From Amycolatopsis pithecellobii (GTDB taxonomy: Bacteria; Actinomycetota; Actinomycetes; Mycobacteriales; Pseudonocardiaceae): a stretch of DNA of 64,000 bases. A program made the position numbers and the translations under genes. Positions 1 to 8,993 of the stretch are shown piece by piece. The stretch spans positions 62,001 to 126,000 of the forward strand of contig NZ_WMBA01000013.1 in assembly GCF_009707865.1 (NCBI RefSeq), read 5' to 3'. Each line of letters starts with the position of its first letter. Position 1 is the stretch's first letter. The notes beneath the pieces are model-generated. The model worked only from the letters and a program-made list of their open reading frames with translations, had not been told where the DNA came from and ran no database searches.

Positions 1-1
1 C

Positions 2-187
2 ACCGCGTACACCATCTCCGGCTACGACGCCGACGGTCAGATCTTCTACGAACGCGGTTACACCGGGCCGGCTTCACTCGCCGCCATCCGCTGGGGCTAT
101 CCACGAGCGCACAAGGCCGACCTCGACACGCCGGTCGAAACCACCGTCAACGCCTTCCACCCGGGAGACCTCACCCGGCCCCATTGA
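2..187 (+). CDS. C-terminal end of an unidentified protein, cut by window edge
   Basis: An open frame runs from the window edge to a TGA at 185-187 and encodes the last 61 residues of a protein whose start lies outside the window. The end reads ...YERGYTGPASLAAIRWGYP... with no motif I recognise. It converges on the DUF3558-type lipoprotein gene and the two overlap by 17 bp. Function unknown. Confidence 0.5.
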   Translation, partial: TAYTISGYDADGQIFYERGYTGPASLAAIRWGYPRAHKADLDTPVETTVNAFHPGDLTRPH

Positions 188-722
188 CCGGTATCCGGGC
201 CGCGACGACCGTGGCCGCCCGCACGGCGAGGTCGCACGCCCTGGACGGATCGTCGTGCGGCGTGACCCCGACCCGCACATACTCGTCGGCGGTCACGTCC
301 ATGGACACCAAACAGCTCGTCTCGCTGGAGACCTGCATGCGCGCGGCCGCCGCATGGTGCCCGGCGATATCGGGCACCGGCTGCGCCTGCGAGCCCTCGA
401 AGTCCATCTCGTGGCCGAGCTGGTCGTTGTCGATGATCGTGACGGCGAAGCCGTAGCCCGCGCACGACGGGTGTTCGCTCGAGCCCCTCTCCGGGTAGAC
501 GTCGTAGCGCTGCTCGAGTTCCGGCACGTCGGCGGGTTCGAGCAGGGTGCACGGGTCGGTGGCGGCGAGCGGCGTCCCGGTCTTGCCCGACCCACCCTTG
601 GGTGCCGCCGTGTCGCCGCTGCCCCCGGTCTTCGGGTTGCCGGAGCCCGGCGGGTCGTCGTTGCAGGCCGACAGCCCCAGTACGCAGGCCAAGATCGCGG
701 CGGTCAGCATCGCGCGTCGCAT
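171..722 (-). CDS. DUF3558-type lipoprotein
   Basis: A 183-aa secreted lipoprotein. The N-terminus is a short signal peptide ending in a lipobox (LSAC, Cys20), followed by a Gly/Pro/Thr-rich linker to about residue 50, then a globular domain beginning DPCTLLEPADVPEL. That beginning, with conserved cysteines further on (for example near SCAGYGF and ACDLA), matches the DUF3558 family, which is common in Pseudonocardiaceae and of unknown function. It lies just downstream of the other lipoprotein gene on the same strand (20 bp gap), so the two are probably co-transcribed and both sit on the outer face of the membrane. Confidence 0.75.
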   Translation of the reverse strand: MRRAMLTAAILACVLGLSACNDDPPGSGNPKTGGSGDTAAPKGGSGKTGTPLAATDPCTLLEPADVPELEQRYDVYPERGSSEHPSCAGYGFAVTIIDNDQLGHEMDFEGSQAQPVPDIAGHHAAAARMQVSSETSCLVSMDVTADEYVRVGVTPHDDPSRACDLAVRAATVVAARIPVNGAG

Positions 723-742
723 TGAGTTTCCCTCGATTCCAG

Positions 743-2089
743 TTACTTCTTGACCGGGTATGCCATGGGGGTGCGGCCGTCCTCGCCGACGCCGATGGCC
801 GCGTACTTGCTCACCCAGTACGGTTCGACGCCGACCTCGGTGGAGAGGTCCTTGCCGGTCTTGGCGTCGAGCGCTATCGGCTTGCCGCCCTGGGTGTCGC
901 CGTAGAGGACGCCATGCCAGGCGACGAGGACGCCGGGCGCGACACGGTTGGCGGTCTTGTCGGGCAGGCTCCAGAGCTTCTGTGCGGTCGCTGCGTCGTA
1001 GCCGGTCAGCACGCCGTCCGAGCTGCAGATCAGCACGGACTGCTGGTCGTAATAGCAGTCACCGTAGTCAGGGGCGGAACCGAAGACGCTCTCCGGGCCG
1101 ACGAGTTTGGCTTTCTCAGTGCCGGTGGCGGGGTCGAGGAACAGCAGGAACGCGTCGCCATGGTTGTTGTCGTTCTGGTCGAGCACGACCAGGGCGGGGT
1201 TGGAGGCGACGAAGGCGAGCGAGCGGGAGGACTCGGCGACCCATTTCTGCTGCCCAGTCGCGATGTCGAGGGCGCCGGCCTGGACCTTGTAACTGCTGAT
1301 CGTGGTGTAGTCGATGCCGACCAGGGTGTCTCCGTGAACGCTGCCGCCGCTGTACTCCTGGTGTGTCCAGAGTGTCTTGCCGGTGGCCGGGTCCAGCGCG
1401 ACGGTGATGTGCTCCCCGCTGGCCCCGGGGTACCCGCCGTTCTTGTCGTAGCTGGCGATGACGGCCTTGTCGGTGACGCCGACGACCTTGGTGATGGCGT
1501 CACTGGCATCGGCGTACTCGTCAGAAGAGACGATCTTGGTGTCGGTCTGCCACGCCTTCTTGCCGGTGGTGACGTCGGCGGCGAGCACCGTGAGCGCGAT
1601 GTAGCCGGGTGTGGTGCCCTGTTCGGGCACCTTGACCGGGACGGCCGCGACGGCGAGCTTGTCGGTGACGACCGGTGGCCGCGGCCCGGTGGTGTTGACG
1701 AACGGGCCGCTCTGGTTGTTCGGGTCGCCGGGTTTGCCCTCGATCGGCGCCACCCACTGCTGCTTCCCGGTGAGCACGTCCACCGCGGTCATCCCGGTGG
1801 GCGCGACGATGTACGCAGTGCGATCGCGCAGGGTGAGGAACTTCGTGGTAATGCTGCCGCCGACATTGGTGCTGAACGCCCCGGTGGGCAGCGGAACGCC
1901 CGCTTCGGCGTCGAACGCGGTGGGCGGGTCGGCTGTCTTGGCCGCCGGGGTCGTGGCGGTCGTGGTGCTCTGTGTCCCGGCACCGGTGTCCACACCGGAC
2001 TGTGCTGACTGCGGGGTGGACCCGCCGCTGCAGCCACCGACTGTGATCGCTGCCACCAAGCAGGCCATGGTGGCCAGTACTCGCCGCAT
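743..2089 (-). CDS. PQQ-like beta-propeller lipoprotein
   Basis: A 448-aa protein. I chose the ATG at 2087-2089 because it opens a signal peptide with lipobox VGGC (Cys20) and has a GGGGAGAG ribosome site just upstream; the longer frame to 2200 adds only non-signal sequence. After a Thr/Ala-rich linker come repeated blades of the type 'ALDPATGKTLW' and 'ALDIATGQQKWV', the hallmark of PQQ/WD-like beta-propellers such as BamB-like proteins. It is probably an extracytoplasmic binding or scaffold protein. No PQQ dehydrogenase residues could be assigned, so an enzymatic role is not claimed. It is divergent from the SARP regulator gene. Confidence 0.75.
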   Translation of the reverse strand: MRRVLATMACLVAAITVGGCSGGSTPQSAQSGVDTGAGTQSTTTATTPAAKTADPPTAFDAEAGVPLPTGAFSTNVGGSITTKFLTLRDRTAYIVAPTGMTAVDVLTGKQQWVAPIEGKPGDPNNQSGPFVNTTGPRPPVVTDKLAVAAVPVKVPEQGTTPGYIALTVLAADVTTGKKAWQTDTKIVSSDEYADASDAITKVVGVTDKAVIASYDKNGGYPGASGEHITVALDPATGKTLWTHQEYSGGSVHGDTLVGIDYTTISSYKVQAGALDIATGQQKWVAESSRSLAFVASNPALVVLDQNDNNHGDAFLLFLDPATGTEKAKLVGPESVFGSAPDYGDCYYDQQSVLICSSDGVLTGYDAATAQKLWSLPDKTANRVAPGVLVAWHGVLYGDTQGGKPIALDAKTGKDLSTEVGVEPYWVSKYAAIGVGEDGRTPMAYPVKK

Positions 2090-2256
2090 CTGTGTTCTCT
2101 CCCCTGGTGTTGCTCCGACGACGCCTGTGCGGGTCCTATCGGGACGGATCGCACAGATCGACATCACGGTACGTAGCGGGGTCAAACAGGTTTCTAACAC
2201 TCGGCCGCCGGATCGGCCTGCCGGTTTCGTACCGTCGCGTAAGGTACGACCCGGTT

Positions 2257-5217
2257 ATGGACTTCTCACTGCTCGGGCCGGTACGAGCGTTCTTGGACGG
2301 GCGCCCCGTCGACATCGGCGTTCGCAAGCAGCGGTTCGTCCTCGCGGTGCTGCTGCTGGAAGCCAACAAGCACGTGCCGGCGGACCGGCTGATCGGGCTG
2401 GCCTGGCCGGAGGGCGAGGCACCGGACACCGCCCGGGCCGTGATCCACACCCAGATCAGCCGCCTGCGCGCGACTTTCGCCGGGAGCGAGGACGTCACGC
2501 TGGTGCGCGAGGGATCCGGCTATCAGCTGCGCCTCGACCCCATGCGGGTTGACGTGTTCCGGTTTCACGCCCTGTGCGCGCGGGCACGGGCCGCCACTGA
2601 CGAACGCCGGATCGAGCTTCTGGAGGAGGCGCTGGCGCTGTGGGAGGGACCGGCGCTCAGTTCGGTGGCCACCGAGGAAATCCGGCTCCGGGTGGCCGCG
2701 CCACTGGAAGAGGCGCGGCTGGGCGCGCTGGACGACCGGTTCGAGGCGTACCTCCGGCGCGGCCGCGAGATCGAGATCATCCACGAGCTCGCCGAGGCAG
2801 CCACCGAGCACCCGCTGCGCCAGCAGCTGGTGGCCAAGCTGATGCTCGCCCTGCACCGCCTGGATCGCACGCCCGAGGCGCTGGCGACGTACCAGCGGCT
2901 CTACCAGCACCTCGACGAGGAACTGGGCATCGAACCGGCGCCCGCGGTGCGCCAGCTCCAGTTGCGGATCCTGCGCGACGACCCGTCGCTCATGCCGTTC
3001 ACCGGACCCCGCCAGCTGCCGCCGGACGTCGACCACTACACCGGCCGCCACGAGCACCTGGACACCCTCGCCGGGCTGTTCGGCACCGGCGACCGGGTGC
3101 CGGCCGTGGTCGCGATCACGGGCAAGCCCGGGCTCGGCAAGACCGCGCTCGCGATCCGCGCGGCCCACCGCCTGGCTTCGCGGTTCCCGGACGGGCAACT
3201 GTTCGTCGACCTGCACGGCGCCGGTGCCCGGCCGCGTGACCCGGCCGAGGTCCTGGCCCGGTTCCTCCGCGACCTCGGGGTCGCGAGCACCGACCTTCCG
3301 GCATCTCTGGAGGAACGGATCGGGATGTTCCGGGACCGCTCCGCGACCCGCCACATCCTCGTCGTCCTGGACAATGCGGCCGACGAGGAGCAGCTGCGCC
3401 CGCTGATTCCGGGGAACCCTGAGTGCGGTGTGCTGATCACCAGCCGTCGCCGCCTGACCGGGCTGGACCTGCGTGGCCTGATCGATCTCGACGGCTTGGC
3501 CGACGCCGACGCCCTCGCGTTGCTGACCGGCCTGGCGCCCTGGGTCGCTGACGCGCCGCGCGAGGCCGCCGGGGAGATCGTCCGGCTCTGCGGCGGTTTG
3601 CCCTTGGCTCTGCGGATCGTGGGCGCGAAGCTGCGGTCCCGCCCGCACCAGACGGTTGCCGACCTGGCCGCGCGCATGGCAGACGAACGCGATCGTCTGG
3701 ACGAGCTCGTCGGCGGCGACCGGGAGGTCCGGGCCAGCTTCCTGCTCAGCTACGCCGGCCTGGAAGCCGACCAGCAGCGTGCTTTCCGGCTGCTGGCGGC
3801 CTTGCCGGACACCGGTTTCGCGGCCTGGGCGGCGGCCGTGGCGCTTGGCGGGGACCTCCGTACCACGGAACGGCTGCTGGAAAGCCTCGTGGACGTGAAC
3901 CTGCTGGAGTGCGGGCGCGGTGAGTTCACCGCGACCAGGTACCACTTCCATGACCTGATCCGCTTGTACGCCAGGGAAAAGCTCTCGCCGCCGGATCGCG
4001 CGGCGGTCTGGTCGAGGCTCACTGACGTCTACCTGTACCTGGGGAAACGCGCGGACGCCCGGCTGGAGTTCGGCGGCCTGCACCGGTTCACCCCGCCGCC
4101 GCTGGCGCTGGACGCGCCCCGGCTGCTGGCGGACGTGGACCGGAATGCGCCGGCGTGGCTGGCGGACGAGCACGCCTCGATCGTCCACGCCGTGGAACTG
4201 TCGGCGGCGGCCGGCGACGATGCGACGACCTGCCGGCTCTCGGCGACCGTGGCGGCCTTCCTGGAACTGCGCGCCCAGTGGAGCGACCTGAAGCGCGTGG
4301 CGGAACTCAGCCACGCCGCGGCAACCAGAATGGACAGTCCATACTGGACTGCCTACGCCCTGTTCGCGCTCGGCCTGGCGGCCAGGGAAACGCGGGATTT
4401 CGTGACTTCGGAGCGTTCCTTCAAAGATGGGCTGGCGGTCCTGCCGCGCGCGGGCGACCCCTTGCTGGAGGTCGTCATCCTGTTGTCGGTGGGCGTATCC
4501 CACCGGTTGCAGGGGCGGTGGGACGAGGCGGCGTCACATTTCGCCGGGTGCCTGTCCAGATTGGACTCCCTGGCCGCGCCACGGTGGCGAGCCTATACCC
4601 TGCGGGAGTACGGCGTGCTGCACCGTTACCGGGGCCAGTGGGCGAAGGCGAAGGAGTTTTTGACCGAAGCCATCGCGACGTACCGCGCGCTCGGCGATGT
4701 GAGGTGGGAGGCGGCCAGTGGGCGCGAGCTCGGGATTGTCCATCAGGACGAAGGGAATCACGCGGCGGCGGTCGAACAGTTGACGGCCAGCCGCGAAGCT
4801 CTCCGGGGCGTCGGCGACGGCAGGCGAGAAGCCGCCACGCTCCGTTGCCTCGGCTGGGTGGCGCTGGAAGCGGGCAACCTTCCCGAAGCCCTCGCGTATG
4901 CCGGGCAAGCCCGGGAAACTCTCAGTCGAACGCGGGACACTCACGGCCTGGCCTGCGCGGAGGTACTGCTGGGCGACATCCATCTCGCACTGGGCGATGC
5001 GGAGACCGGGCGTGCCCATCTGGACCGGGGAGTGGCCTACCTCGACACCTCCGGCGATCCCCGGTGGCGTGGAAAGTCCATGCTCAGCCTGGGCCGCCAC
5101 CTGGCCGCGGCCGGCGACCATCCGGGCGCCCGCGTGGCGTGGGAAAAGGCGTGGGCGGACCTGTCCCGGATCGGCGCTCACGAAAGTGCGACGGTACGTG
5201 CCTTGCTGGACAAGTGA
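2257..5217 (+). CDS. AfsR/SARP-type transcriptional regulator with NB-ARC and TPR domains
   Basis: A 986-aa regulator. Residues 1-95 form an OmpR-type winged helix (MDFSLLGPVRAFLDG...), residues about 98-250 a bacterial transcriptional activation domain, then an NB-ARC type ATPase with a P-loop GKPGLGKT at residues 289-296, and from about residue 640 a long helical repeat region with TPR character. This architecture is that of AfsR/SARP regulators, which activate secondary metabolism or development genes in actinomycetes after nucleotide-driven conformational change. The ATG at 2257 is the natural start because the conserved domain begins there. No biosynthetic cluster adjoins it; the divergent lipoprotein gene pair is the nearest candidate target. 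Confidence 0.9.
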   Translation: MDFSLLGPVRAFLDGRPVDIGVRKQRFVLAVLLLEANKHVPADRLIGLAWPEGEAPDTARAVIHTQISRLRATFAGSEDVTLVREGSGYQLRLDPMRVDVFRFHALCARARAATDERRIELLEEALALWEGPALSSVATEEIRLRVAAPLEEARLGALDDRFEAYLRRGREIEIIHELAEAATEHPLRQQLVAKLMLALHRLDRTPEALATYQRLYQHLDEELGIEPAPAVRQLQLRILRDDPSLMPFTGPRQLPPDVDHYTGRHEHLDTLAGLFGTGDRVPAVVAITGKPGLGKTALAIRAAHRLASRFPDGQLFVDLHGAGARPRDPAEVLARFLRDLGVASTDLPASLEERIGMFRDRSATRHILVVLDNAADEEQLRPLIPGNPECGVLITSRRRLTGLDLRGLIDLDGLADADALALLTGLAPWVADAPREAAGEIVRLCGGLPLALRIVGAKLRSRPHQTVADLAARMADERDRLDELVGGDREVRASFLLSYAGLEADQQRAFRLLAALPDTGFAAWAAAVALGGDLRTTERLLESLVDVNLLECGRGEFTATRYHFHDLIRLYAREKLSPPDRAAVWSRLTDVYLYLGKRADARLEFGGLHRFTPPPLALDAPRLLADVDRNAPAWLADEHASIVHAVELSAAAGDDATTCRLSATVAAFLELRAQWSDLKRVAELSHAAATRMDSPYWTAYALFALGLAARETRDFVTSERSFKDGLAVLPRAGDPLLEVVILLSVGVSHRLQGRWDEAASHFAGCLSRLDSLAAPRWRAYTLREYGVLHRYRGQWAKAKEFLTEAIATYRALGDVRWEAASGRELGIVHQDEGNHAAAVEQLTASREALRGVGDGRREAATLRCLGWVALEAGNLPEALAYAGQARETLSRTRDTHGLACAEVLLGDIHLALGDAETGRAHLDRGVAYLDTSGDPRWRGKSMLSLGRHLAAAGDHPGARVAWEKAWADLSRIGAHESATVRALLDK

Positions 5218-5565
5218 GCAGGACGCTTCTCGCACAGGTGGAAGTGGTCCGGGCACCGAGGCCGTTGTATAACGACATATACGCGACGGCTTTGTTGGCT
5301 GCGGCCTCCACACGATAACCAGGCACCTCGCCAAGCACTTGGCAGTGGACGGAATCACGGGCCTGGACGTTCTGCGACCTGGAGCAGTTCCACCGCCACC
5401 TCTCAACGCCGCGGCATCTTTCGCCGTGAACTCCTCGAAGCTGCTGGCCGGGGACGCGTCGGTCCTCCGGCTTGACCTGGAGCGCGCTCCAGGTCCTAGT
5501 GTCGGCGGCGTTCGTCAGCCCTCGAGGTACCGCCCGGGTCCGCCGGGCAGGAGGAGTATCCGCGC
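5218..5565. other. 348-bp intergenic region
   Basis: Between the SARP gene and the aldo/keto reductase gene. The only feature I can support is the MerR-type promoter at 5472-5502. The open frame at 5339-5569 has no ribosome site and no recognisable protein content. Confidence 0.6.
5472..5502 (+). promoter_or_regulatory. MerR-family-type promoter with 19-bp spacer and central palindrome
   Basis: A -35 element TTGACC (5472-5477) and a -10-like TAGTGT (5497-5502) are separated by 19 bp, and the spacer is filled by the inverted repeat ACCTGGAGCGCGCTCCAGGT. An overlong spacer with a palindrome between the elements is the signature of promoters activated by MerR-family DNA distortion. It faces the aldo/keto reductase gene, whose ATG is about 65 bp downstream. 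No MerR gene is in the window, so the activator must be encoded elsewhere. Confidence 0.75.
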
Positions 5566-6558
5566 ATGATCACCGGAACCACGCTCGGCTCGCCCGGTCT
5601 CACCGTCAGCGCAATGGGCCTGGGGTGCATGGGGATGAGCGAGAGCTACGGCGCCGCCGACTGGGAGGGCGGCCTGGCCACCATCGACCGGGCTCTGGAG
5701 CTGGGCATCACGTTCCTGGACACCGCCGACGCCTACGGCACCGGGCACAACGAGGTGCTGGTGGGCCGGGCCATCCACGGCCGCCGGGACCAGGTGCAGC
5801 TGGCCACCAAGTTCGGCGTCGACCGCAGCGCCGGCGACCGGGCACGCCGCATCCGCGGTGCCCGGGACTACGTGCTGCGCGCCTGCGACGCCTCGCTGCT
5901 GCGGCTGGGAGTCGAGGTGATCGACCTGTACTACGCCCACCGCCCACCCCAGGACGTGGAGATCGAGGAGACTGTCGGGGCGATGGCCGAGCTGGTCGAG
6001 GCGGGCAAGGTCCGCCATCTGGGCCTGTCCGAGGTCGACGGCGAGCTGCTGCGCCGGGCGCACGCGGTGCACCCGATCACCGCGGTGCAGAGCGAGTACT
6101 CGCTGTGGACCCGCGACGTCGAGGCGGTCACCCCGGTGATGGCCGAGCTGGGGGTCGGGCTGGTGCCGTACTCGCCACTGGGGCGGGGGTTCCTGACCGG
6201 CACCCTGGACCGCTCCACGCTGGGCGAGAAGGACTTCCGGCGCACCAACCCCCGCTTCGCCGGCGAGGCAGGCGAGGCCAACGAGAAGATCGCGCAGACC
6301 GTGCGCCAGGTGGCCGACCGGCTGGGCGCGACCCCGGCCCAGGTGGCGCTGGCCTGGGTGTACGCCCAGGCCGAGCGGCTCGGGGTGGCGGTGGCGACTA
6401 TTCCGGGCACCCGCAGCCCGGCCCGGCTGGAGCAGAACGCGGCCGCCCTGGAGCTCACCCTGGACGCCGAGGCGCTGGCCGCGCTGGACCCGCTGAGCGA
6501 CCAGGTGATCGGCGAGCGCTACACCCCCGTGTACGCCGCTGAGGTCGCTCGGGGTTAG
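5566..6558 (+). CDS. Aldo/keto reductase
   Basis: A 330-aa NADPH-dependent oxidoreductase that reduces aldehydes or ketones in the cytoplasm. The catalytic tetrad is visible: Asp and Tyr in FLDTADAYGTGHNE, Lys in ATKFGVD and His in YYAHRPP. The cofactor-binding end shows the VPYSPLGRGFLTG and IPGTRSPARLEQN motifs. Length and motifs fit the YajO/IolS-like group. A GGAGGAG ribosome site precedes the ATG. It is monocistronic and driven by the MerR-type promoter upstream, which suggests induction by an electrophile or other MerR ligand. Confidence 0.9.
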   Translation: MITGTTLGSPGLTVSAMGLGCMGMSESYGAADWEGGLATIDRALELGITFLDTADAYGTGHNEVLVGRAIHGRRDQVQLATKFGVDRSAGDRARRIRGARDYVLRACDASLLRLGVEVIDLYYAHRPPQDVEIEETVGAMAELVEAGKVRHLGLSEVDGELLRRAHAVHPITAVQSEYSLWTRDVEAVTPVMAELGVGLVPYSPLGRGFLTGTLDRSTLGEKDFRRTNPRFAGEAGEANEKIAQTVRQVADRLGATPAQVALAWVYAQAERLGVAVATIPGTRSPARLEQNAAALELTLDAEALAALDPLSDQVIGERYTPVYAAEVARG

Positions 6559-6575
6559 CCGGCCGGGACGGTGGT

Positions 6576-6629
6576 CTGGCGCTCAAGGACGCCGATACTG
6601 GTGTGGCCATGGGGTCGGGCAGCCCGGCT
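6576..6629 (+). pseudogene. Relic of a P-type ATPase hinge region
   Basis: An 18-codon stretch reads [18 protein letters not shown], the conserved segment after the GDGVND hinge of P-type ATPases. It matches the same segment of the intact ATPase at 45866-48262 ([18 protein letters not shown]) with one change. The upstream GDGVND has been shortened and there is no surrounding ATPase frame, so this is a scrap of a lost or partly copied pump gene. Confidence 0.65.
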
Positions 6630-6670
6630 TATCTGCTGACCTACCAAGGAAATCCTGCCGACCTGGTGCC

Positions 6671-6707
6671 GGGGACCGAATGCTCTCGGGTTGGGGACCT
6701 TCGTGTC
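6671..6707. promoter_or_regulatory. Tandem DosR-box-like sites
   Basis: Two similar 15-mers, GGGGACCGAATGCTC (6671) and GGGGACCTTCGTGTC (6693), start exactly 22 bp apart, two turns of the helix. They lie 120-160 bp upstream of the gene at 6830. They share the GGGGAC half-site with the DosR consensus; the second half-site is weaker. Confidence 0.5.
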
Positions 6708-6829
6708 TTTGCGGGTAGCGAGGCGAATAGGAAGAGTCGAAGTCACGACAAAACTCCGACGCGCACGAGCGCACCCGGTGTGCACATCAGTCCTCGCGCC
6801 GGGTTGCGGCCGATCGCCAGGAGGCTGTC

Positions 6830-7411
6830 ATGGGAGAGGCACCGGGTTCCGCGCGTCAGGCACCGCTGCCGATCGGTACCGCGTGGTTGTCGGTTGTGCG
6901 GTGCGTCATGGCGAGTTTCGTGATGCTGCTGCGGCGGGAGGTTCAGCTGCCGAGGGGCAACGTGGGCAGGGTGATCCGGTTCGCCGACGGCACCGAGGCG
7001 CGGGTGTACCGGGAGACCGTCGCGGACCGGGTGCCTCGTGACCCCTGCTTCCTGGCTGTCTCGTTCCGGCTCATCGGAGTGCGCGGGCAAGGACATGCGC
7101 TGTTCCGATGGGAGAGCTTGCTCAACACGCCACTGTTCATTGGTTTTCCGGGATTCGTCTCGAAGCTGTGGCTCGCCCACGACAGCAACGGCACCTACCG
7201 CGGCCTTTACGAGTGGGACGGCGCCGGCGCCGCGGAGCGGTATGCCCGCTCGCTGTGGCGAGTGCTGGAACTGGTCTGCGTCCGCGGCTCGATCGACTAC
7301 CGGGTGGTCCCGGGCGTGCGACGCGACGACATGCTCGCTGGCCCGGACGCGCTGACCGGACACGCGCAGCCCGGGGAGCGGGCATGGTGGCGGGTGGGTG
7401 GCACGCGGTGA
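6830..7411 (+). CDS. Conserved hypothetical protein
   Basis: A 193-aa protein with no family I can name. It has an AGGAGG ribosome site 5 bp before the ATG. The sequence contains a hydrophobic centre (ALFRWESLLNTPLFIGFPGF) followed by SKLWLAHDSNGTYRGLYEWDG, reminiscent of small alpha/beta-barrel monooxygenase-partner proteins, but that is only an impression. Its TGA falls inside the start region of the next gene, a FAD monooxygenase, so the two are translationally coupled and may act together. Tandem DosR-like boxes lie upstream. Confidence 0.7.
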   Translation: MGEAPGSARQAPLPIGTAWLSVVRCVMASFVMLLRREVQLPRGNVGRVIRFADGTEARVYRETVADRVPRDPCFLAVSFRLIGVRGQGHALFRWESLLNTPLFIGFPGFVSKLWLAHDSNGTYRGLYEWDGAGAAERYARSLWRVLELVCVRGSIDYRVVPGVRRDDMLAGPDALTGHAQPGERAWWRVGGTR

Positions 7412-8940
7412 GCGCGGGGCCGGATGTCCTCGTTGTCGGGGCAGGGCCCACCGGGCTGACGACCGCATTGCAGGCACACGAGAACGGAGCCACGGTGCGC
7501 ATCGTGGAGCGCAGGCCGGTGGCGTTCCGCCCATCACGGGCAATGATCATGCACTCGCGCGCCCTGGAGAGCCTGCGCCCCTTGGGCGTCACCGCCGGCC
7601 TGCTCGACCGAGGCGACCGGGCTCCGCGAGCTGAGCTGCACCTGGGGCCAAGGCGGGTGTCCGCTCGGCTCGCCGATGTGGGGCTGCGGGACACCGCGTT
7701 TCCGCACCTCACGCTGCTGCGGCAGATGGATGTCGAGGAAGTCCTGACCGACGCGCTCAAGGCGCGAGGCGTCGAGGTGGAGCGCGGTGTCGAGTTCGTC
7801 GACCTGAGCCAGGACGCCGCGGCAGCACATGTGGTACTCCGCCATGGCGGCCAGTCCGAGCAGACGACCTGCCGCTTCGTCGCCGCCTGCGATGGCGCCG
7901 GCAGCACCGGCCGCCGTATCGCCGGCATCGGCTGGCAGGGCGCACCCTACCGCGAGCAGGTCATCCTCGCTGACGCGGAACTCGACGGCGAACTGACGCC
8001 GGGTGTCATGCATGTCGTCGCGGCACGGCAGGGACTGGTCTTCGTCTTCGCCCTCGGCGAGGGTGCGACCTGGCGGATCCTCGCGACTCGCCCGCGGCAG
8101 CACGACGTGCCGTCCGGGCAGCCTGGGGAGGAGGTCCCGGCCGCCGACGTACAACGAATTCTCGATGACGCACAGTTGCCTGTCCTCGTCCGGCACCTGC
8201 GCTGGTCCAGCCAGGTGCGCCTCCAGCACCGGCTGGCACAGTCGTTTCGCGACGGTCGGCTTTTCCTCGCCGGCGACGCCGCACACACGCATTCCCCGGC
8301 GGCGGCCCAAGGAATGAACACCGGAATCCTGGACGCGGTGAACCTGGGCTGGAAACTGGCGTTCGCCAATGACGACGGGCAACACACCGCCCTGCTCGAT
8401 TCCTACCAGGCCGAGCGGCGCCCCGTCGCCCGGCAGGTACTCGCGCTCACTCACCTGGTGTTCTTCGCCGAGGCGTCAACCCACCCACTACCCGCGCTCG
8501 TACGGGGGACGCTGGTCCCGCTGTTGGCCCCGGCGCTCCCGCCGTTGCTCAACGAGCCGCACCTGATGGCGCAGGTGGTCCGGTTTCTGTCGCAAAGTTG
8601 GGTGCGCTACCGGCACAGCACCCTGTCAACGGCCGGCAGACCAGGTGGTCCTGGCCCGCGGCCCGGTGATCGCCTGCCTGACGCCGAGGTGGAGTGCGAC
8701 GGCCGAACGGCGCGGCTGCATGACCTGACCGCCCGCCCGGGCGTGCAGCTCTTGCTCGAGCGCGGCAGCCTGGTCCTCGACGACGCCCCGCTCGGCAGGC
8801 ATGTCACCGTGCACCGGGTCAGCAGCTGGACCGGCCACGGACTGGTCGCCGTCCGGCCGGACGGTTACGTCGGGTTCCGCTGCGGCGCCAGTGACATCCG
8901 CCGGCTCACTTCGTGGCTCGATGTGATCGCCGCCCGCTGA
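7384..8940 (+). CDS. FAD-dependent aromatic-type monooxygenase
   Basis: A flavoprotein of the PheA/TfdB/PgaE class of about 518 aa. It has the N-terminal FAD motif VVGAGPTGLTTAL, the middle DG motif (ACDGAGSTGRRIAG) and the C-terminal GD motif (LFLAGDAAHTHSPAAAQGMN), then a substrate domain and a degenerate thioredoxin-like tail. These enzymes hydroxylate aromatic or polyketide substrates with NAD(P)H and O2. I start it at the ATG at 7384, which follows GGGGAG and overlaps the upstream gene by 28 bp; a GTG at 7408 in a GTGA overlap is an alternative (510 aa). The substrate cannot be read from sequence. Confidence 0.88.
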   Translation: MVAGGWHAVSAGPDVLVVGAGPTGLTTALQAHENGATVRIVERRPVAFRPSRAMIMHSRALESLRPLGVTAGLLDRGDRAPRAELHLGPRRVSARLADVGLRDTAFPHLTLLRQMDVEEVLTDALKARGVEVERGVEFVDLSQDAAAAHVVLRHGGQSEQTTCRFVAACDGAGSTGRRIAGIGWQGAPYREQVILADAELDGELTPGVMHVVAARQGLVFVFALGEGATWRILATRPRQHDVPSGQPGEEVPAADVQRILDDAQLPVLVRHLRWSSQVRLQHRLAQSFRDGRLFLAGDAAHTHSPAAAQGMNTGILDAVNLGWKLAFANDDGQHTALLDSYQAERRPVARQVLALTHLVFFAEASTHPLPALVRGTLVPLLAPALPPLLNEPHLMAQVVRFLSQSWVRYRHSTLSTAGRPGGPGPRPGDRLPDAEVECDGRTARLHDLTARPGVQLLLERGSLVLDDAPLGRHVTVHRVSSWTGHGLVAVRPDGYVGFRCGASDIRRLTSWLDVIAAR

Positions 8941-8993
8941 CATTTCGCGGGCCTCCGGTATGGGATCGCCGGTGTTTCACATCGGGTATGGGC

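Noticed and set aside
2266-4503. A 745-codon minus-strand frame inside the SARP gene
   Set aside because: A shadow frame produced by GC-biased codon use of the real plus-strand gene.
5339-5569. A 76-codon frame before the aldo/keto reductase
   Set aside because: It spans the MerR-type promoter and ends just inside the next gene without a ribosome site.
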